In this document: piece after piece, positions 44,610 to 53,215 of the stretch | Numbering within the stretch: position 1 is the stretch's first letter | Layout of the letters: every line of letters begins with the position of its first letter | Assembly (NCBI GenBank): GCA_963543015.1 | Contig: CAUTYZ010000010.1 | Coordinates: 14,305 to 78,304, forward strand | Reading direction: 5' to 3' | DNA from: Alloscardovia sp963543015 | Lineage (GTDB): Bacteria > Actinomycetota > Actinomycetes > Actinomycetales > Bifidobacteriaceae | DNA: 64,000 nt | Made by a program: the position numbers and the translations under genes | The notes under the pieces: generated by a model | What the model saw: the letters and a program-made list of their open reading frames with translations, nothing else | Databases searched by the model: none | Told to the model about the DNA's origin: nothing

Positions 44610-46373
44610 TTATTCACCCGGTGCAATAACGATGGTTTGAGTATCTCCGCGAAGAGTTTTCCACTCACTGCATAAGTTCAGCGCCTCTGGCAAAACCGTA
44701 ACAATTAACGCAATCAGCGGAACCATCCATAATCCAAAACCAAACCCAAACGAATCTTTGCTTTGATCGATGATCCAGCTGATAACAGCGAGAATTAATG
44801 CGAGAATTCCGCCACGTTTCACATCGTCGTAATCGTCAGCACGTGTATGAGAACTGCTCGCTCGTGAAATAGCATAATCAATTTCTTCGACGCGATGAAG
44901 AGTTCCTTCGCGCCACTTCTTAATCGACTCGCGCGATGTGTAGCAGAGTTCAGTGAACACAGTAGCTGGCATCTCGCTCAGTTTCTTACTTGACGAGCCG
45001 GCAAGGAACTGAAGAGTTGTTTTCTGAGAGTGATTATCCGAATTTTCGTCGTTCGATGCTCGATTAATATATCGCTGAGAAATCTCAGGATGAAAGCTCA
45101 TATACTCGATAAAGCGGTTCTCTGTATCGGTGGTGATGGTAATCTGAGTAGTGGCCGTCTGAGTAGTAGCTGAGTGTGCTGTACCCTTTTTCTCTGTGCT
45201 CTTTTTTACAGGGGAGAGCTCTTCATCATCATCGCGAAGCTTAATGCTAATCCAATCCGTATTGTGCTGTTCAGCTATCGCGAGCTGATACGTAAATTGA
45301 TAGAAATCCTTATACAGGTCTTGCAGCTCCAGCGATGATACGAATTCGGTTTCAAGAGCATCGAAAGTATTCGACCGATTAAGTGCAAAAAGATCGGTAC
45401 GAATCTTCGCGTCAACGCCGTCAACGTCGCGAGTATTAGAAGAGATCTCGCGCAATTGACGCTCGAAAATAGGCTGATAAGTCTCGATGGTTTCCTTGAG
45501 GGAAAGAGGATGCTCGTCGAGTGGGAAATATTCGTAACGAATAAGTCCTTTGTCGATTGCAGTATTCCATTCATTCCACCGCTTTTCCAAGAGAGAGAAA
45601 CGTCCCTCGGGAACTTTGCACCATTGTTCATGAAGAATGCGAATATCCCTGAAAATTTTTGCAGGAGTGTCCGTTCGCTCTGGCAGAGACGAGAAAATAT
45701 GAGCAGAAATTCCCGGAAGAGCAGGAAGAATATACTCAAGAGGATTGCGAATTAACGGATGGTTGGGTGGCATCAAGTTGCAGTTTGCATATGGTGTCGG
45801 GCCAAAGACCGCACGGCGTAATTCAAAAGAACTCTTAAAATGAAGATCATCGTTCGTGGATTGCGGATTAACCGGAGCGATAAAGAAATCGTAGAGCATT
45901 TCTGCAAAAGTTGGCGCATTGCCACGGATAACAATCGGGGATGGGTCTTTATATGAGATGCCGAGAATTTTGTGTACATCTTCTGGGCCTACAGCGAGCA
46001 TAAAAATACCATCGATAATTTCTGCCCACGTACACACGATGACAGTGTCCTTGAGATATGCCGTTCTGAGAACGCCCGCAAGATATTGAAAATACTCAGG
46101 ATGCTCATGAAGGAGTTTGGAAGCTACATTCGTCGAAGCGTCCCAAAAATACGTCATGTCCATTTCAGGTGCACATTCCTGAGTAATTTTCTTCCACATT
46201 TCTTGCTGCTCAGTGGAATCAAGATTGCTAATGCGAATACCTGGATGCTGCACAGGAATCGGCGAACTCGAATATGTATGAGCATGAGTGTGAGCGTGCG
46301 TATGAGCGCGAGCAGAATGTGCAGATGAATGTGCGTGAGGAGAAGTGGTCTCCTGTGATGATGCCTCGGACAT
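44610..46373 (-). CDS. Unknown protein with His-repeat N-terminus and C-terminal membrane segments
   Basis: A 587-residue product of no family I recognise. Near the N-terminus is a dipeptide-repeat stretch HAHTHAHTHAHT, a possible metal-binding or low-complexity tract. Residues about 50-470 look like a soluble mostly helical protein (many aromatic, charged and Pro residues). Two hydrophobic segments near the end (GGILALILAVISWII and FGLWMVPLIALIVTVLP) probably insert in the membrane. The start is set at ATG 46371-46373 because a TATACT box lies 7 nt upstream; the frame extends 23 codons further without signals. It lies between the Nudix gene and glf; no functional inference is possible. Confidence 0.7.
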   Translation of the reverse strand: MSEASSQETTSPHAHSSAHSARAHTHAHTHAHTYSSSPIPVQHPGIRISNLDSTEQQEMWKKITQECAPEMDMTYFWDASTNVASKLLHEHPEYFQYLAGVLRTAYLKDTVIVCTWAEIIDGIFMLAVGPEDVHKILGISYKDPSPIVIRGNAPTFAEMLYDFFIAPVNPQSTNDDLHFKSSFELRRAVFGPTPYANCNLMPPNHPLIRNPLEYILPALPGISAHIFSSLPERTDTPAKIFRDIRILHEQWCKVPEGRFSLLEKRWNEWNTAIDKGLIRYEYFPLDEHPLSLKETIETYQPIFERQLREISSNTRDVDGVDAKIRTDLFALNRSNTFDALETEFVSSLELQDLYKDFYQFTYQLAIAEQHNTDWISIKLRDDDEELSPVKKSTEKKGTAHSATTQTATTQITITTDTENRFIEYMSFHPEISQRYINRASNDENSDNHSQKTTLQFLAGSSSKKLSEMPATVFTELCYTSRESIKKWREGTLHRVEEIDYAISRASSSHTRADDYDDVKRGGILALILAVISWIIDQSKDSFGFGFGLWMVPLIALIVTVLPEALNLCSEWKTLRGDTQTIVIAPGE

Positions 46374-46386
46374 ACTTTTTAGTATA
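46374..46386 (-). promoter_or_regulatory. Leaderless-type -10 element
   Basis: On the minus strand TATACT, then AAAAAGT (7 nt), then ATG of the unknown 587-aa gene. No SD present. Confidence 0.55.
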
Positions 46387-46451
46387 TCGAAATACTGGCA
46401 ACGGGGTTCTGCGGGCACAAGCAATCGCACGAGTGAGTGCATGCCGAACTG

Positions 46452-46483
46452 AAAAGGGGCAGCTACGACGAAGTAACTGCCCC
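46452..46483 (-). terminator. Terminator of glf
   Basis: On the minus strand GGGGCAG / CTGCCCC with an inner TAC/GTA pair, followed by TTTTC; it starts about 20 nt after the glf stop. Confidence 0.85.
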
Positions 46484-46503
46484 CCCCTCAAACGTGATGA
46501 TGC

Positions 46504-47715
46504 CTACTTCAAAAGTGGCTCAACCTGCTTTTCATAAGCAATCAGCGCGGTGTTGATGACTTGATGCATGTCGTAGTATGCGTACGTTCCCAAACGTCCA
46601 CCAAAGACGACTGCTGGCTCAGCTTCAGCCTTTGCCTTGTACTGTGCGAAGAGCTCCTTATCTGCATCCGTGTTAATTGGGTAGTAAGGCTCGTCGTCAC
46701 GATTTGCAAAACGTGAGTATTCTTCCCAGACCACGGTTTTATGTGGATTCTGCTGTTCGCGGCGTTCTGGATTGAAGTTCTTGAATTCAATAGCACGAGT
46801 ATAAGGAACGTCCGAATCTGCATAATTCATAACTGGAACACCGAAATGATCTGCTTCATCGTAACGCTTCTCGGTGAAGTCAACGGTACGCCACTTCAAC
46901 TCGCCGAGCTCATAATTGAAATACTTATCGACAGGGCCAGTGTAAATAACTGGAACGTTGCCTACAAGAGCTGCCTTATTGTATGGCTGAGACTCGTCGA
47001 AGAAGTCAACATCCAAAGTCACAGTAATGCGAGGATCGTCGATCATGCGTTCGAACCATGCTGTGTAGCCGTCCTTTGGAAGACCTTCCCATGTGTCCTT
47101 GAAGTAACGATTGTCGTAATTGAAACGAACAGGAAGGCGACGGATAATGCTTGCTGGAAGCTCGCTTGGATCGGTCTGCCACTGTTTGCCAGTGTAATTG
47201 CGGATAAAAGCGTTATACAAAGGTTCGCCGATGAGCTTCTTGCCCTGCTCATCAAGGTTGCGTGGCTCGATGTGAGCAAATTCGCCAGCTTGCTCTTCGA
47301 TGAGTTTCTCTGCTTGCGCAGGAGTATATGCAGCATGGAAGAACTGGTTGATAGTGCCCAAATTGACAGGCATTGGGAATACTTCACCCTTATGAGTGGT
47401 GTATACGCGGTGTACGTAATCGGTGAATTCAGTAAAGCGATTGACGTAATTCCAAACGCGCTCGTTGGAGGTGTGGAAAAGATGAGCACCGTACTGGTGA
47501 ATTTCTGCTCCTGTTTCCTCGTCAAAGTAGGAGTATGCATTTCCACCGATATGGTCGCGGATATCAATGATATGAACTGTCTTATCAGTGTGCTCAATAA
47601 TTTGCTGAGCTGTCACTAAACCGAATAAACCCGCACCAACGATGACGACATCTGCCTGAAGTGGATGTGCGATTTCATCTGCTGTGAGTTCCGATGCTTT
47701 ACGAATCTGTGCCAT
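46504..47715 (-). CDS. glf: UDP-galactopyranose mutase
   Basis: A 403-residue flavoenzyme converting UDP-galactopyranose to UDP-galactofuranose, the Galf donor. FAD-binding GAGLFG is at 27-32, and GGNAYSYFDEETGAEIHQYG and AHLFHTSNERVW follow, all diagnostic of Glf. FNYDNRYFKDTWEGLPKDG and the C-terminal GGRLGTYAYYDMHQVI are also conserved. The start is ATG 47713-47715, preceded by AGGAAAGGA; a longer open frame upstream overlaps the divergent rmlB promoter and is rejected. It is the best evidence that the exported glycan contains Galf. It is divergent from rmlB. Confidence 0.96.
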   Translation of the reverse strand: MAQIRKASELTADEIAHPLQADVVIVGAGLFGLVTAQQIIEHTDKTVHIIDIRDHIGGNAYSYFDEETGAEIHQYGAHLFHTSNERVWNYVNRFTEFTDYVHRVYTTHKGEVFPMPVNLGTINQFFHAAYTPAQAEKLIEEQAGEFAHIEPRNLDEQGKKLIGEPLYNAFIRNYTGKQWQTDPSELPASIIRRLPVRFNYDNRYFKDTWEGLPKDGYTAWFERMIDDPRITVTLDVDFFDESQPYNKAALVGNVPVIYTGPVDKYFNYELGELKWRTVDFTEKRYDEADHFGVPVMNYADSDVPYTRAIEFKNFNPERREQQNPHKTVVWEEYSRFANRDDEPYYPINTDADKELFAQYKAKAEAEPAVVFGGRLGTYAYYDMHQVINTALIAYEKQVEPLLK

Positions 47716-47889
47716 GCTCAGAGTTCCTTTCCTCATGGATGAGCAGTGATTGAGCTGTGAGTTAACGATGACGTTAGCTTCTGTAGAGCTGTTTCTGGGT
47801 AATATTCTATCTGCCGGGGTGTATGCACGAGATTCGTGAGACCTCGAAAGATGATAAGGACTCCTGCGAAGACTTTCCAGTGCAGTGAT

Positions 47890-47902
47890 TAAACTTTCAA
47901 CC
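47890..47902 (+). promoter_or_regulatory. Leaderless-type -10 element of rmlB
   Basis: TAAACT (47890-47895), then TTCAACC (7 nt), then ATG 47903; no SD. Confidence 0.5.
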
Positions 47903-48952
47903 ATGCAAAAAATGTTGGTCACCGGTGGCGCTGGCTTTATCGGTTCGAATTTTGTGCGGTATTCGCGAAAGCATCATCCGGACGTGCATATCATCGTGCT
48001 GGATGCACTCACGTATGCAGGTAATCTGGCCAATATTGCTGATGTTATCAGCGGAACCATCGATAAGCAGTCGGTAATTGAGTCAAGTATAGAACTGGGC
48101 AGGCAGCCAAGTGTGGAATTTATCCGCGGTTCTATCAATGATGTTCAGCTAGTTCGTTCTGTGATGTCTCAGGTGGATACTGTCGTTCATTTTGCTGCAG
48201 AATCTCACAATGATCGAGCTATCGCGCATCCTCATATTTTCTTTGAAACGAATGTGATGGGCACATTGAATCTCGTTCAGGCAGCGACAGAGTATGCTGT
48301 GCGCTTCCATCATATTTCGACGGATGAAGTGTATGGCGATACGGATATCGATTCATTAGAACAATTTACGGAAAATTCTCCCTACAAGCCATCATCGCCT
48401 TATGCGGTGTCGAAAGCTGCATCCGATCATATGGTTCGCGCCTGGGCTCGAACGTATGGATTAGAGGCGACAATTTCGAATTGCTCGAATAATTTTGGGC
48501 CGTATCAACACATTGAAAAATTTATTCCTCGTGCGATTACGAATGCGCTCAGTGGTTTGCCTATCAAACTCTATGGCGATGGCCGTGCGGTGCGCGATTG
48601 GATTCATGTCGAAGATCAGTGCGCTGCAATTTGGACAATTTTAGAAGCAGGAAAAATTGGCGAAACCTATCTGATAGGAGCTCAATGCGATGTGAGCAAT
48701 GAGTTCGTCGTGTCTGAGCTGCAAAAAATTCTTCCGAATGCTCGCGTAGAACACGTACGCGATCGTTTAGGTGCTGATAGGCGGTACGCAATTGACGCAT
48801 CAAAAATTGAGAATGACTTAGGGTGGGCTCCTGAGCATACGCATTTTGCAGAAGAACTCATGAATACAGTTCGTTGGTACGACGAGCATCGCGCATGGTG
48901 GGAATCTGCAAAAAATTCCGTTGAAGAGGAGTATGCTCGTTCGGGACAGTAA
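47903..48952 (+). CDS. rmlB: dTDP-glucose 4,6-dehydratase
   Basis: A 349-residue extended SDR making dTDP-4-keto-6-deoxyglucose. NAD motif GGAGFIG (8-14); the catalytic set Thr140-Asp141-Glu142 in HISTDEVYGD, plus Tyr167 and Lys171 in SPYAVSK, distinguishes RmlB from other epimerases. SNNFGPYQHIEKFIPRAI and YGDGRAVRDWIHVEDQ are also RmlB hallmarks. I start at ATG 47903; an in-frame GTG at 47885 would lie upstream of the -10. The usual partners RmlA, RmlC and RmlD are not in the window, so the end product (dTDP-rhamnose or another 6-deoxyhexose) cannot be read here. Confidence 0.94.
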   Translation: MQKMLVTGGAGFIGSNFVRYSRKHHPDVHIIVLDALTYAGNLANIADVISGTIDKQSVIESSIELGRQPSVEFIRGSINDVQLVRSVMSQVDTVVHFAAESHNDRAIAHPHIFFETNVMGTLNLVQAATEYAVRFHHISTDEVYGDTDIDSLEQFTENSPYKPSSPYAVSKAASDHMVRAWARTYGLEATISNCSNNFGPYQHIEKFIPRAITNALSGLPIKLYGDGRAVRDWIHVEDQCAAIWTILEAGKIGETYLIGAQCDVSNEFVVSELQKILPNARVEHVRDRLGADRRYAIDASKIENDLGWAPEHTHFAEELMNTVRWYDEHRAWWESAKNSVEEEYARSGQ

Positions 48953-49084
48953 TCTCATGGATATATCGTGGGGAACGTAGCTCTAGTATCGCTACGATAT
49001 GGGATAAATGTGGTATTGCGGTATACGTTCAGCTACTCTAGATACAGAACAATGACGAATCGGTAGATAGAAAACCGAATCGAT

Positions 49085-49111
49085 ACATGATGCACATGAG
49101 ACACATGACGC
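49085..49111. repeat. 9-bp tandem repeat, three copies
   Basis: ACATGATGC, ACATGAGAC and ACATGACGC in tandem in the 285-bp gap between rmlB and the next GT2 gene; nothing else is recognisable there. Confidence 0.6.
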
Positions 49112-49237
49112 ATACGAAAATTGAAAATGCACATGGATGGAATCTGTAACATGCGCATTCATACCTTAACGGCATAAACAATCGTCATAAATAATCGACA
49201 TGAACAATACAGAAAAGCACACCATAGGGGAGTAACG

Positions 49238-50209
49238 ATGTCTGCTGATAATCCTTGCGCATATATAGTCGTTCCATGCTATAACGAGAGCGAAGTTATC
49301 GACACAACCGCGCAGGTTTTGAGTGCACAAATTCGTGAATTGATATCTCAAGGATTAGTAAGCGCCCAGAGCAAGGTTCTCTTTGTCGATGACGGTTCGC
49401 GCGATGACACGTGGCAGAAAATTACTCGTTTGTGCTCGGGCGAAACGGGAGATGTCCTCAGCGGTGTGAAATTTGCGCATAACCGTGGGCATCAAAATGC
49501 TGTCTACGCGGGTCTTATGGAAGCCCTTTCTCATGGGTGCGATTGCGCGATTTCTATCGACGCTGATTTGCAAGATGATCCATCCGTTATTACTGACATG
49601 ATTGAGAAGTACCGTGGTGGTTATGAAATCGTGTACGGCGTGCGAAACAATCGCGATACGGACACTGCATTTAAGCGCGGAACGGCTCACGCTTTCTATG
49701 CCACTATGTCGTGGTTGGGGACAAATGCTATCCCTGATCACGCTGATTTCCGTCTTATGGGTAAGGCTGCTTTGGAAGCACTGAGCCAATACCATGAGTC
49801 GAATTTATTCTTGCGAGGCATAGTTCCTGATTTGGGCTTCACATCAGCAAAGGTGTATTACAAGCGAGCAGCGCGACAAGCTGGTGAGTCCAAGTATCCA
49901 TTGGGCAAAATGATTGGTTTTGCGTTGGAAGGTATCACGTCGTTTTCCATCAAGCCAATCCGACTCATTACCCTTATGGGATTTGTGTCCTTTTTTATCT
50001 CCATTATTGCTTTGATTTATACAGTGGCCTCGGTCATTATGGGACGAGCTGTCGTGGGTTGGGGCTCGCTTATGGTCTCGGTATGGCTTTTGGGAAGCGC
50101 TATTCTCGTATCCTTGGGAGTTGTGGGTGAATATATCGGGAAAATTTACCTCGAGGTGAAGAACCGTCCGCGTTATATCGTGGAAGAACGCGTCGGATGG
50201 AATAATTAA
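49238..50209 (+). CDS. GT2 polyprenyl-phosphate glycosyltransferase, GtrB-like
   Basis: A 323-residue enzyme: YIVVPCYNESEVIDTTAQVL, LFVDDGSRDDTW, HNRGHQNAVYAG and SIDADLQDDPSVI (107-119), then ADFRLMGKAALEAL and the K-R-A-A-R-Q-A-G-E-S-K-Y-P loop, followed by two C-terminal TM helices (about 237-290). This is the canonical order of GtrB/ArnC/DPM1-like synthases that make undecaprenyl-phosphate-glucose or a similar lipid-linked monosaccharide. SD GGGGAG precedes ATG 49238. The next gene is a GT-C-like membrane protein that may use the lipid-linked sugar; a GtrA flippase is at 56.8 kb. Confidence 0.93.
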   Translation: MSADNPCAYIVVPCYNESEVIDTTAQVLSAQIRELISQGLVSAQSKVLFVDDGSRDDTWQKITRLCSGETGDVLSGVKFAHNRGHQNAVYAGLMEALSHGCDCAISIDADLQDDPSVITDMIEKYRGGYEIVYGVRNNRDTDTAFKRGTAHAFYATMSWLGTNAIPDHADFRLMGKAALEALSQYHESNLFLRGIVPDLGFTSAKVYYKRAARQAGESKYPLGKMIGFALEGITSFSIKPIRLITLMGFVSFFISIIALIYTVASVIMGRAVVGWGSLMVSVWLLGSAILVSLGVVGEYIGKIYLEVKNRPRYIVEERVGWNN

Positions 50210-50274
50210 CATCCGCATTAAAGCGTACAGAGCGTATAGAGCTTAAGAGAAGAAACTGAAGAGAGGGGTTGCTT

Positions 50275-52017
50275 GTGTCGTCATTGGCATCGGTGTTGGC
50301 GAAATGGTCTCGCCCATGTGCCCGTATATCGATAATTGCCGCGTGGGTTGTTCAGGCCGCAGTATTAGTCGGTCTTACCATTTTGTCTTTGCTGACCACG
50401 GTTACGTTCCAGCGAAATCAGCACGGTTCGCTGAGCGAGCGTACCGTTATGTCAAGCTTCTCTCTTTTTTCTGGGCAGACTGTGACCATTATCTGTGGCT
50501 GTGGTGTCGCAAGTGTTGCAGTTTTTATGCTCGCTGTGTGGCTTTCAAAGCTTCCACGGCGATATATGTTCTGGTCGTTGCTTGCATACGTCTTCGTTGT
50601 GCAAATCGTGTGGATCGCTGCAGCGGGATTGGTAACGTATGCGTTTTCCGATAGCCGTAGCTTAATTGATGCTGCCAATTTCTTTAATAGTGGTAATACC
50701 GCAGCTTTTGATCCGAGCTACTGCCCGCGAGGAACAACTGAACCAATGTGTGTAGAACGGCATATTCCAAGCCCTTACGCATATTTTGCATATTATCCGT
50801 TCCAAGCTGGTCCGATGCTATGGTTCGCGCTCATTTTCTCCATTTTTGGCGCGAATAATCTTATTGCTTTCCAAATCGTGAATGCTCTGGCAATTGTCGC
50901 CGTAGTTGCAGTGCTGTGGCGATGGGGAAGTTTTATCGGTTTGGATGACTTAGGATATAGCGCATTTGCGGTACTCACCATGACATGTGCTCCGCTCTTG
51001 ATGTTCTGCACGCTTGTCTATCCGAATGTTATTGGTTTCTTCTTCACCATTATCGGCGTGGCCATCGTGGCAGAGTCCTTGCGCATCACAACAGTGTGGA
51101 AGAGCGCGGCGTGCATGTGCGCAGGGTTTATCGTGGCAGGTATCGGTCTTATTTTTAAGTCGACATTCCAGATTCTTGTCCTCGCGATGATTATTGCTGT
51201 GTTCGTCGCTGTTATGCAGAGCCGACGCGTGCGGCAGCTCCTTGTCGCCATTCCTTCGGCGGTACTTTCCTTCCTGATGTCTCGACTGCCTATCGCCTTC
51301 TTGGAGCATTGGTCTGGTCAAAAATTTGGCAAAGGCCTTCCGATGATGTCATGGATAGCTATCGGTTTAGGGCATCCGGAAAAGAAAGCGCCCGGCTGGT
51401 GGTCAGGATTCGCTTTGCGAGCCTTCCATGAGACGCATAATGACTACGAAGCTCAAGCGCGCATTTCGCGTGACTTCGTCGTGGGTAGGTTACACGATTT
51501 CATGCAGAATCCTCACAGGGCTGTAGGGTTCTTTACTGAAAAATTGTCTACAGAATGGGCCGAACCATCCTTCATGACGACATACTATTCCCAACTCGGA
51601 CAGTCGTGGAATGGGTATCAGGGATTGTCAGGATTCTTGCTGCACGGTCAGGGAAGTGGTGTCTTTATTACTTTCGAAGACATCATGCAGACTTTTACAT
51701 ACGGTATGGCCGTCATCGGCATCACTGCTCTCATTCGTAAGATTATGAAGACGCCTGTCGATGAGATTGAGGCAACGACCTCGTTCACGTATACCTTCCT
51801 CGCAGCTGCGTTTGTCGGCGGATTCTTGTGCTTCGTACTGTGGGAAGCGAAGGGTATTTATACTCTGCCGTTCTTTATCCTGCTCTTGCCGCTGTGCGCG
51901 TATGCTGTTCAAACCACGTCGGATCGCCAGCAAGCTTCACAGATCAGCATGGACAGATGGCTCAACAAGTGGGTCTATAAGTGGATCGATAAGTGGCTTG
52001 ATAGATGGTTCAAGTAA
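50275..52017 (+). CDS. GT-C-like membrane glycosyltransferase with tandem Trp-repeat tail
   Basis: A 580-residue protein with about 11-12 TM segments. The first extracytoplasmic loop has SRSLIDAANFFNSGNTAAF and later PSPYAYFAYYPFQAGPMLWF, comparable to PMT/GT39-type loops. A second large loop (about 345-450) has ISWIAIGLGHPEKKAPGWWS and a conserved-looking HETHNDYEAQARISRDFV. The C-terminus is five tandem tetrapeptides [K/R]-W-hydrophobic-x encoded by a 12-bp repeat. SD GAGAGGGG places the start at GTG 50275 rather than TTG 50269. It follows the GtrB-like gene, so it probably transfers that enzyme's sugar outside the membrane (inference). Confidence 0.8.
   Translation: MSSLASVLAKWSRPCARISIIAAWVVQAAVLVGLTILSLLTTVTFQRNQHGSLSERTVMSSFSLFSGQTVTIICGCGVASVAVFMLAVWLSKLPRRYMFWSLLAYVFVVQIVWIAAAGLVTYAFSDSRSLIDAANFFNSGNTAAFDPSYCPRGTTEPMCVERHIPSPYAYFAYYPFQAGPMLWFALIFSIFGANNLIAFQIVNALAIVAVVAVLWRWGSFIGLDDLGYSAFAVLTMTCAPLLMFCTLVYPNVIGFFFTIIGVAIVAESLRITTVWKSAACMCAGFIVAGIGLIFKSTFQILVLAMIIAVFVAVMQSRRVRQLLVAIPSAVLSFLMSRLPIAFLEHWSGQKFGKGLPMMSWIAIGLGHPEKKAPGWWSGFALRAFHETHNDYEAQARISRDFVVGRLHDFMQNPHRAVGFFTEKLSTEWAEPSFMTTYYSQLGQSWNGYQGLSGFLLHGQGSGVFITFEDIMQTFTYGMAVIGITALIRKIMKTPVDEIEATTSFTYTFLAAAFVGGFLCFVLWEAKGIYTLPFFILLLPLCAYAVQTTSDRQQASQISMDRWLNKWVYKWIDKWLDRWFK
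51955..52014 (+). repeat. In-frame 12-bp repeat, five copies, coding RWLN-KWVY-KWID-KWLD-RWFK
   Basis: Units start at 51955, 51967, 51979, 51991 and 52003 (AAGTGGATCGAT is typical) and end at the stop codon. They encode the last 20 residues of the GT-C-like protein: a Trp every fourth residue with alternating basic residues, an amphipathic interfacial pattern. Confidence 0.92.
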
Positions 52018-52070
52018 GACGCTGTGAGTAATTTTCTCATGTTGAGAACAGTGCTAAAGTAAGAAGAACT

Positions 52071-52982
52071 ATGGCACAGGGAAGCACTTCGCATAATCAG
52101 GGACGTACGATGCCTACTCAAGCATTTCGAGGGAAGCAGTCAACTCGCAAACCGTGGAAAACTGCGGTTTTGTGGATGATTGCTGTGATACTCGTCGCCT
52201 TTTTGACGATTGGTGTTACTCGCATGATTCAGTGGCAGCGTGCAGTGCAAGAAGCGCAAACCTCGCAAAATAGCTTGCTTCGGTCGTATGATTTCGATCC
52301 GGGCTACATTATCTCTGACGAGAATTTCTTTGACTCAGACTCGATGACCGCTGTCGAAGTGCAAAATTTCCTAGAGCAGCATGGAGAGGCATGCTCCGGA
52401 GAATTATGCTTGAAAAATTTAACTCTCGAGGTATCGTCACAGGATGCCGATGACGAATGCTCAGCATATACGGCGCCCGCTTCAGGAGTCGCGTCGGCTG
52501 CAGAAATTATCGATGCATCTGCTCGTGCGTGCGGAATTAGTCAGAAAGTTTTACTGACAATTTTGCAGAAAGAGCAAAATCTTGTGGGACGTTCTGACGT
52601 TACTCAAGATATTCTCGACAAGGCTGTGGGATTGTCATGTCCTGATGATGCTGATTGTGATACGCGCTATGCTGGGTTCTTCAATCAGGTCTACGGTGCG
52701 GCACATCGATTCAAGTACTACATGAATCATGAGTCGAATTACAACTTCCATCCCCGTACGCTTAATTCAGTGCGGTATTCGCCAGACGTGAACTGTGGGG
52801 CAAGCGATGTGTATATCTATAACATTGCTACAGCCTTGCTCTACATCTATACGCCATACCAGCCGAATCAAGCAGCGCTGGAAGCGGGCACGGGCGAGGG
52901 CAATGAATGCTCCTCATACGGTAATCGTAATTTTGTCATTATTTACACCAATTACTTCGGTTCTCCGACGCGTAACGAGTAG
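52071..52982 (+). CDS. Membrane-anchored extracellular protein with a lysozyme-like segment
   Basis: A 303-residue protein: basic N-terminus, one TM/signal-anchor (VLWMIAVILVAFLTIGVTRM region, about 34-53), then an extracellular domain starting FDPGYIISDENFFD. Such sequences are found in actinobacterial exported proteins often labelled hemagglutinin. The central AEIIDASARACGISQKVLLT with ILQKEQNLVG looks like the helical region of goose/SLT lysozyme-like folds, in which the Glu of LQKEQ would be catalytic. Several Cys pairs suggest disulphides. It may be a peptidoglycan lyase or hydrolase serving the same envelope locus; this is inference. No good SD; a TGCTAAAGT extended -10 lies 10 nt before ATG. 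Confidence 0.75.
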   Translation: MAQGSTSHNQGRTMPTQAFRGKQSTRKPWKTAVLWMIAVILVAFLTIGVTRMIQWQRAVQEAQTSQNSLLRSYDFDPGYIISDENFFDSDSMTAVEVQNFLEQHGEACSGELCLKNLTLEVSSQDADDECSAYTAPASGVASAAEIIDASARACGISQKVLLTILQKEQNLVGRSDVTQDILDKAVGLSCPDDADCDTRYAGFFNQVYGAAHRFKYYMNHESNYNFHPRTLNSVRYSPDVNCGASDVYIYNIATALLYIYTPYQPNQAALEAGTGEGNECSSYGNRNFVIIYTNYFGSPTRNE

Positions 52983-53122
52983 GAACGAATAATTCACAAA
53001 AATTTCTCTCGTAAAGTGGAATTCGTCTAGTAGCACGGGTATTCTAAATAACGTTGTCTCGAATTGGAGAGGGATTCAAGAAGCGTTCCAATAACGCGGA
53101 TTTTCCCGATTCCCAGTATGGC

Positions 53123-53215
53123 TACAATGGCGGAATTACTGGTTTCGAACAGCAGAGTATACACATTCTCCTGCCACAGAAGGTCTGTGGCCGATTAGTC
53201 CGAAGGAGGTGGGTG
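53123..53215 (+). promoter_or_regulatory. rpsF promoter and probable S6:S18 autoregulatory leader
   Basis: A -10 TACAAT (53123-53128) with a poor -35. The 5' UTR then has a perfect hairpin GCCACAGA / TCTGTGGC (53173-53191, loop AGG), flanked by CTCC (53168-53171), which can pair with the GGAG of the SD (53205-53208). A CCG (53200-53202) lies between hairpin and SD. This matches the general design of the S6:S18-binding leader known ahead of rpsF (stem, unpaired CCG, SD sequestration). Confidence 0.55.

Noticed and set aside
47716..47922. Longer N-terminus for glf (extra 69 codons)
   Set aside because: It would overlap the divergent rmlB start; the good SD and family length support ATG 47713-47715.
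53054..53215. N-terminal extension of rpsF
   Set aside because: It runs through the -10 box and the leader hairpin; S6 begins at the ATG behind AAGGAGG.
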